Assembly (NCBI RefSeq): GCF_004404055.1
Contig: NZ_SOHK01000014.1
Coordinates: 62,001-126,000 of the forward strand
DNA: 64,000 nucleotides
Direction: 5' to 3'
Source: Cryobacterium ruanii
GTDB lineage: Bacteria > Actinomycetota > Actinomycetes > Actinomycetales > Microbacteriaceae
The translations under genes were made by a program, and so were the position numbers. The notes below the pieces were generated by a model. The model saw only the letters and a program-made list of their open reading frames with translations, was not told the DNA's origin and searched no databases. Shown here one piece after another: positions 63,787 through 64,000 of the stretch; within the stretch, counting starts at the first letter, position 1; every line of letters begins with the position of its first letter.

Positions 63787-63867
63787 GGTGCTGGGCACCA
63801 TACTGATCCTCGCGTCGGTCGCCCCCCTGCTGCACGCGCTGTTCGCGGGCTGTCGCGGATTCTGAGC
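63787..63867 (+). pseudogene. Direct repeat, copy B: decayed aarF-type 3' end
   Basis: This segment encodes VLGTILILASVAPLLHALFA and ends GCRGF plus TGA at 63863-63865, equal to the last 25 codons of the AarF-like gene at 59531-61237 with few changes. The DNA upstream of the copy is not aarF-like. It is either the remnant of a paralogous gene or a duplicated tail. Confidence 0.75.
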
Positions 63868-64000
63868 GCGTGGGTACTTGCCCGACGCAGCGATGAGAAA
63901 GCCCGACCAACCAGCGCGGTGGCATCCGTTTGGGGTGGACTACAGCGGGCCATCTTTGAGCGCGGAATCCGCTACTGAGCCATCGGACCGACTAGTCGTG
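63868..64000. other. Window end, nothing recognised
   Basis: The final 133 bases contain one GCATCCG word and short frames only. Confidence 0.3.

Overview
The window is high-GC DNA with actinobacterial gene content and codon use. The frequent word CGGATGC/GCATCCG, the many GTG starts and the families present (HrpA with a DUF3418-type tail, SrsABC-like type III PKS cluster, Stealth protein, NERD proteins) suggest a member of the Microbacteriaceae. The family assignment is inference; no rRNA or tRNA was seen. Many genes appear to be leaderless: a TAnnnT-like -10 hexamer lies six bases before the start codon.

Layout. 0-2.3 kb: 3' part of thymidine phosphorylase and an aldo/keto reductase. 2.3-8.6 kb: an iron/siderophore locus (divergent MFS exporter, siderophore-interacting flavoprotein, two FecCD permeases, ATPase, binding lipoprotein) with DtxR/IdeR-like palindromes. 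8.7-11.4 kb: a polar amino acid ABC transporter. 11.5-19.4 kb: HrpA helicase, aldo/keto reductase, PnuC, and a DUF255 thioredoxin-like protein. 19.7-23.7 kb: Stealth phosphotransferase, a cyclic-nucleotide-type phosphodiesterase and a PAP2 phosphatase. 23.7-26.8 kb: type III polyketide synthase, methyltransferase and flavin monooxygenase (phenolic-lipid type). 26.8-32.1 kb: a large methyltransferase, an SDR, an amine oxidase whose C-terminal motif block sits at its N-terminus, a Pr6Pr protein and acylphosphatase. 32.4-34.9 kb: GNAT, OSBS/NSAR enolase and RraA-like genes. 34.9-40.4 kb: a PepSY protein, three NERD-domain genes and several gene relics. 40.4-44.0 kb: ROK regulator and an ascorbate-type PTS. 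45.2-51.2 kb: KdgT permease, four-carbon acid-sugar kinase, PdxA2-like dehydrogenase, GntR/UTRA regulator and MFS transporter, probably for threonate/erythronate-type acids. 51.2-64 kb: small genes (YkvA, LysE, YccF, cupin, PadR, AarF, HNH nuclease, HAD) among many truncated or frameshifted relics, plus a fourth NERD gene.

The coherent systems are iron uptake, the phenolic-lipid operon, the four-carbon acid operon with its operator, and the PTS. The most unusual single gene is the apparently circularly permuted amine oxidase at 29.7-31.1 kb. The second theme is gene decay: I recognise about a dozen remnants, including an in-frame chimera of the GntR and MFS genes and a duplicated aarF tail. 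No CRISPR array, insertion sequence or prophage was seen.
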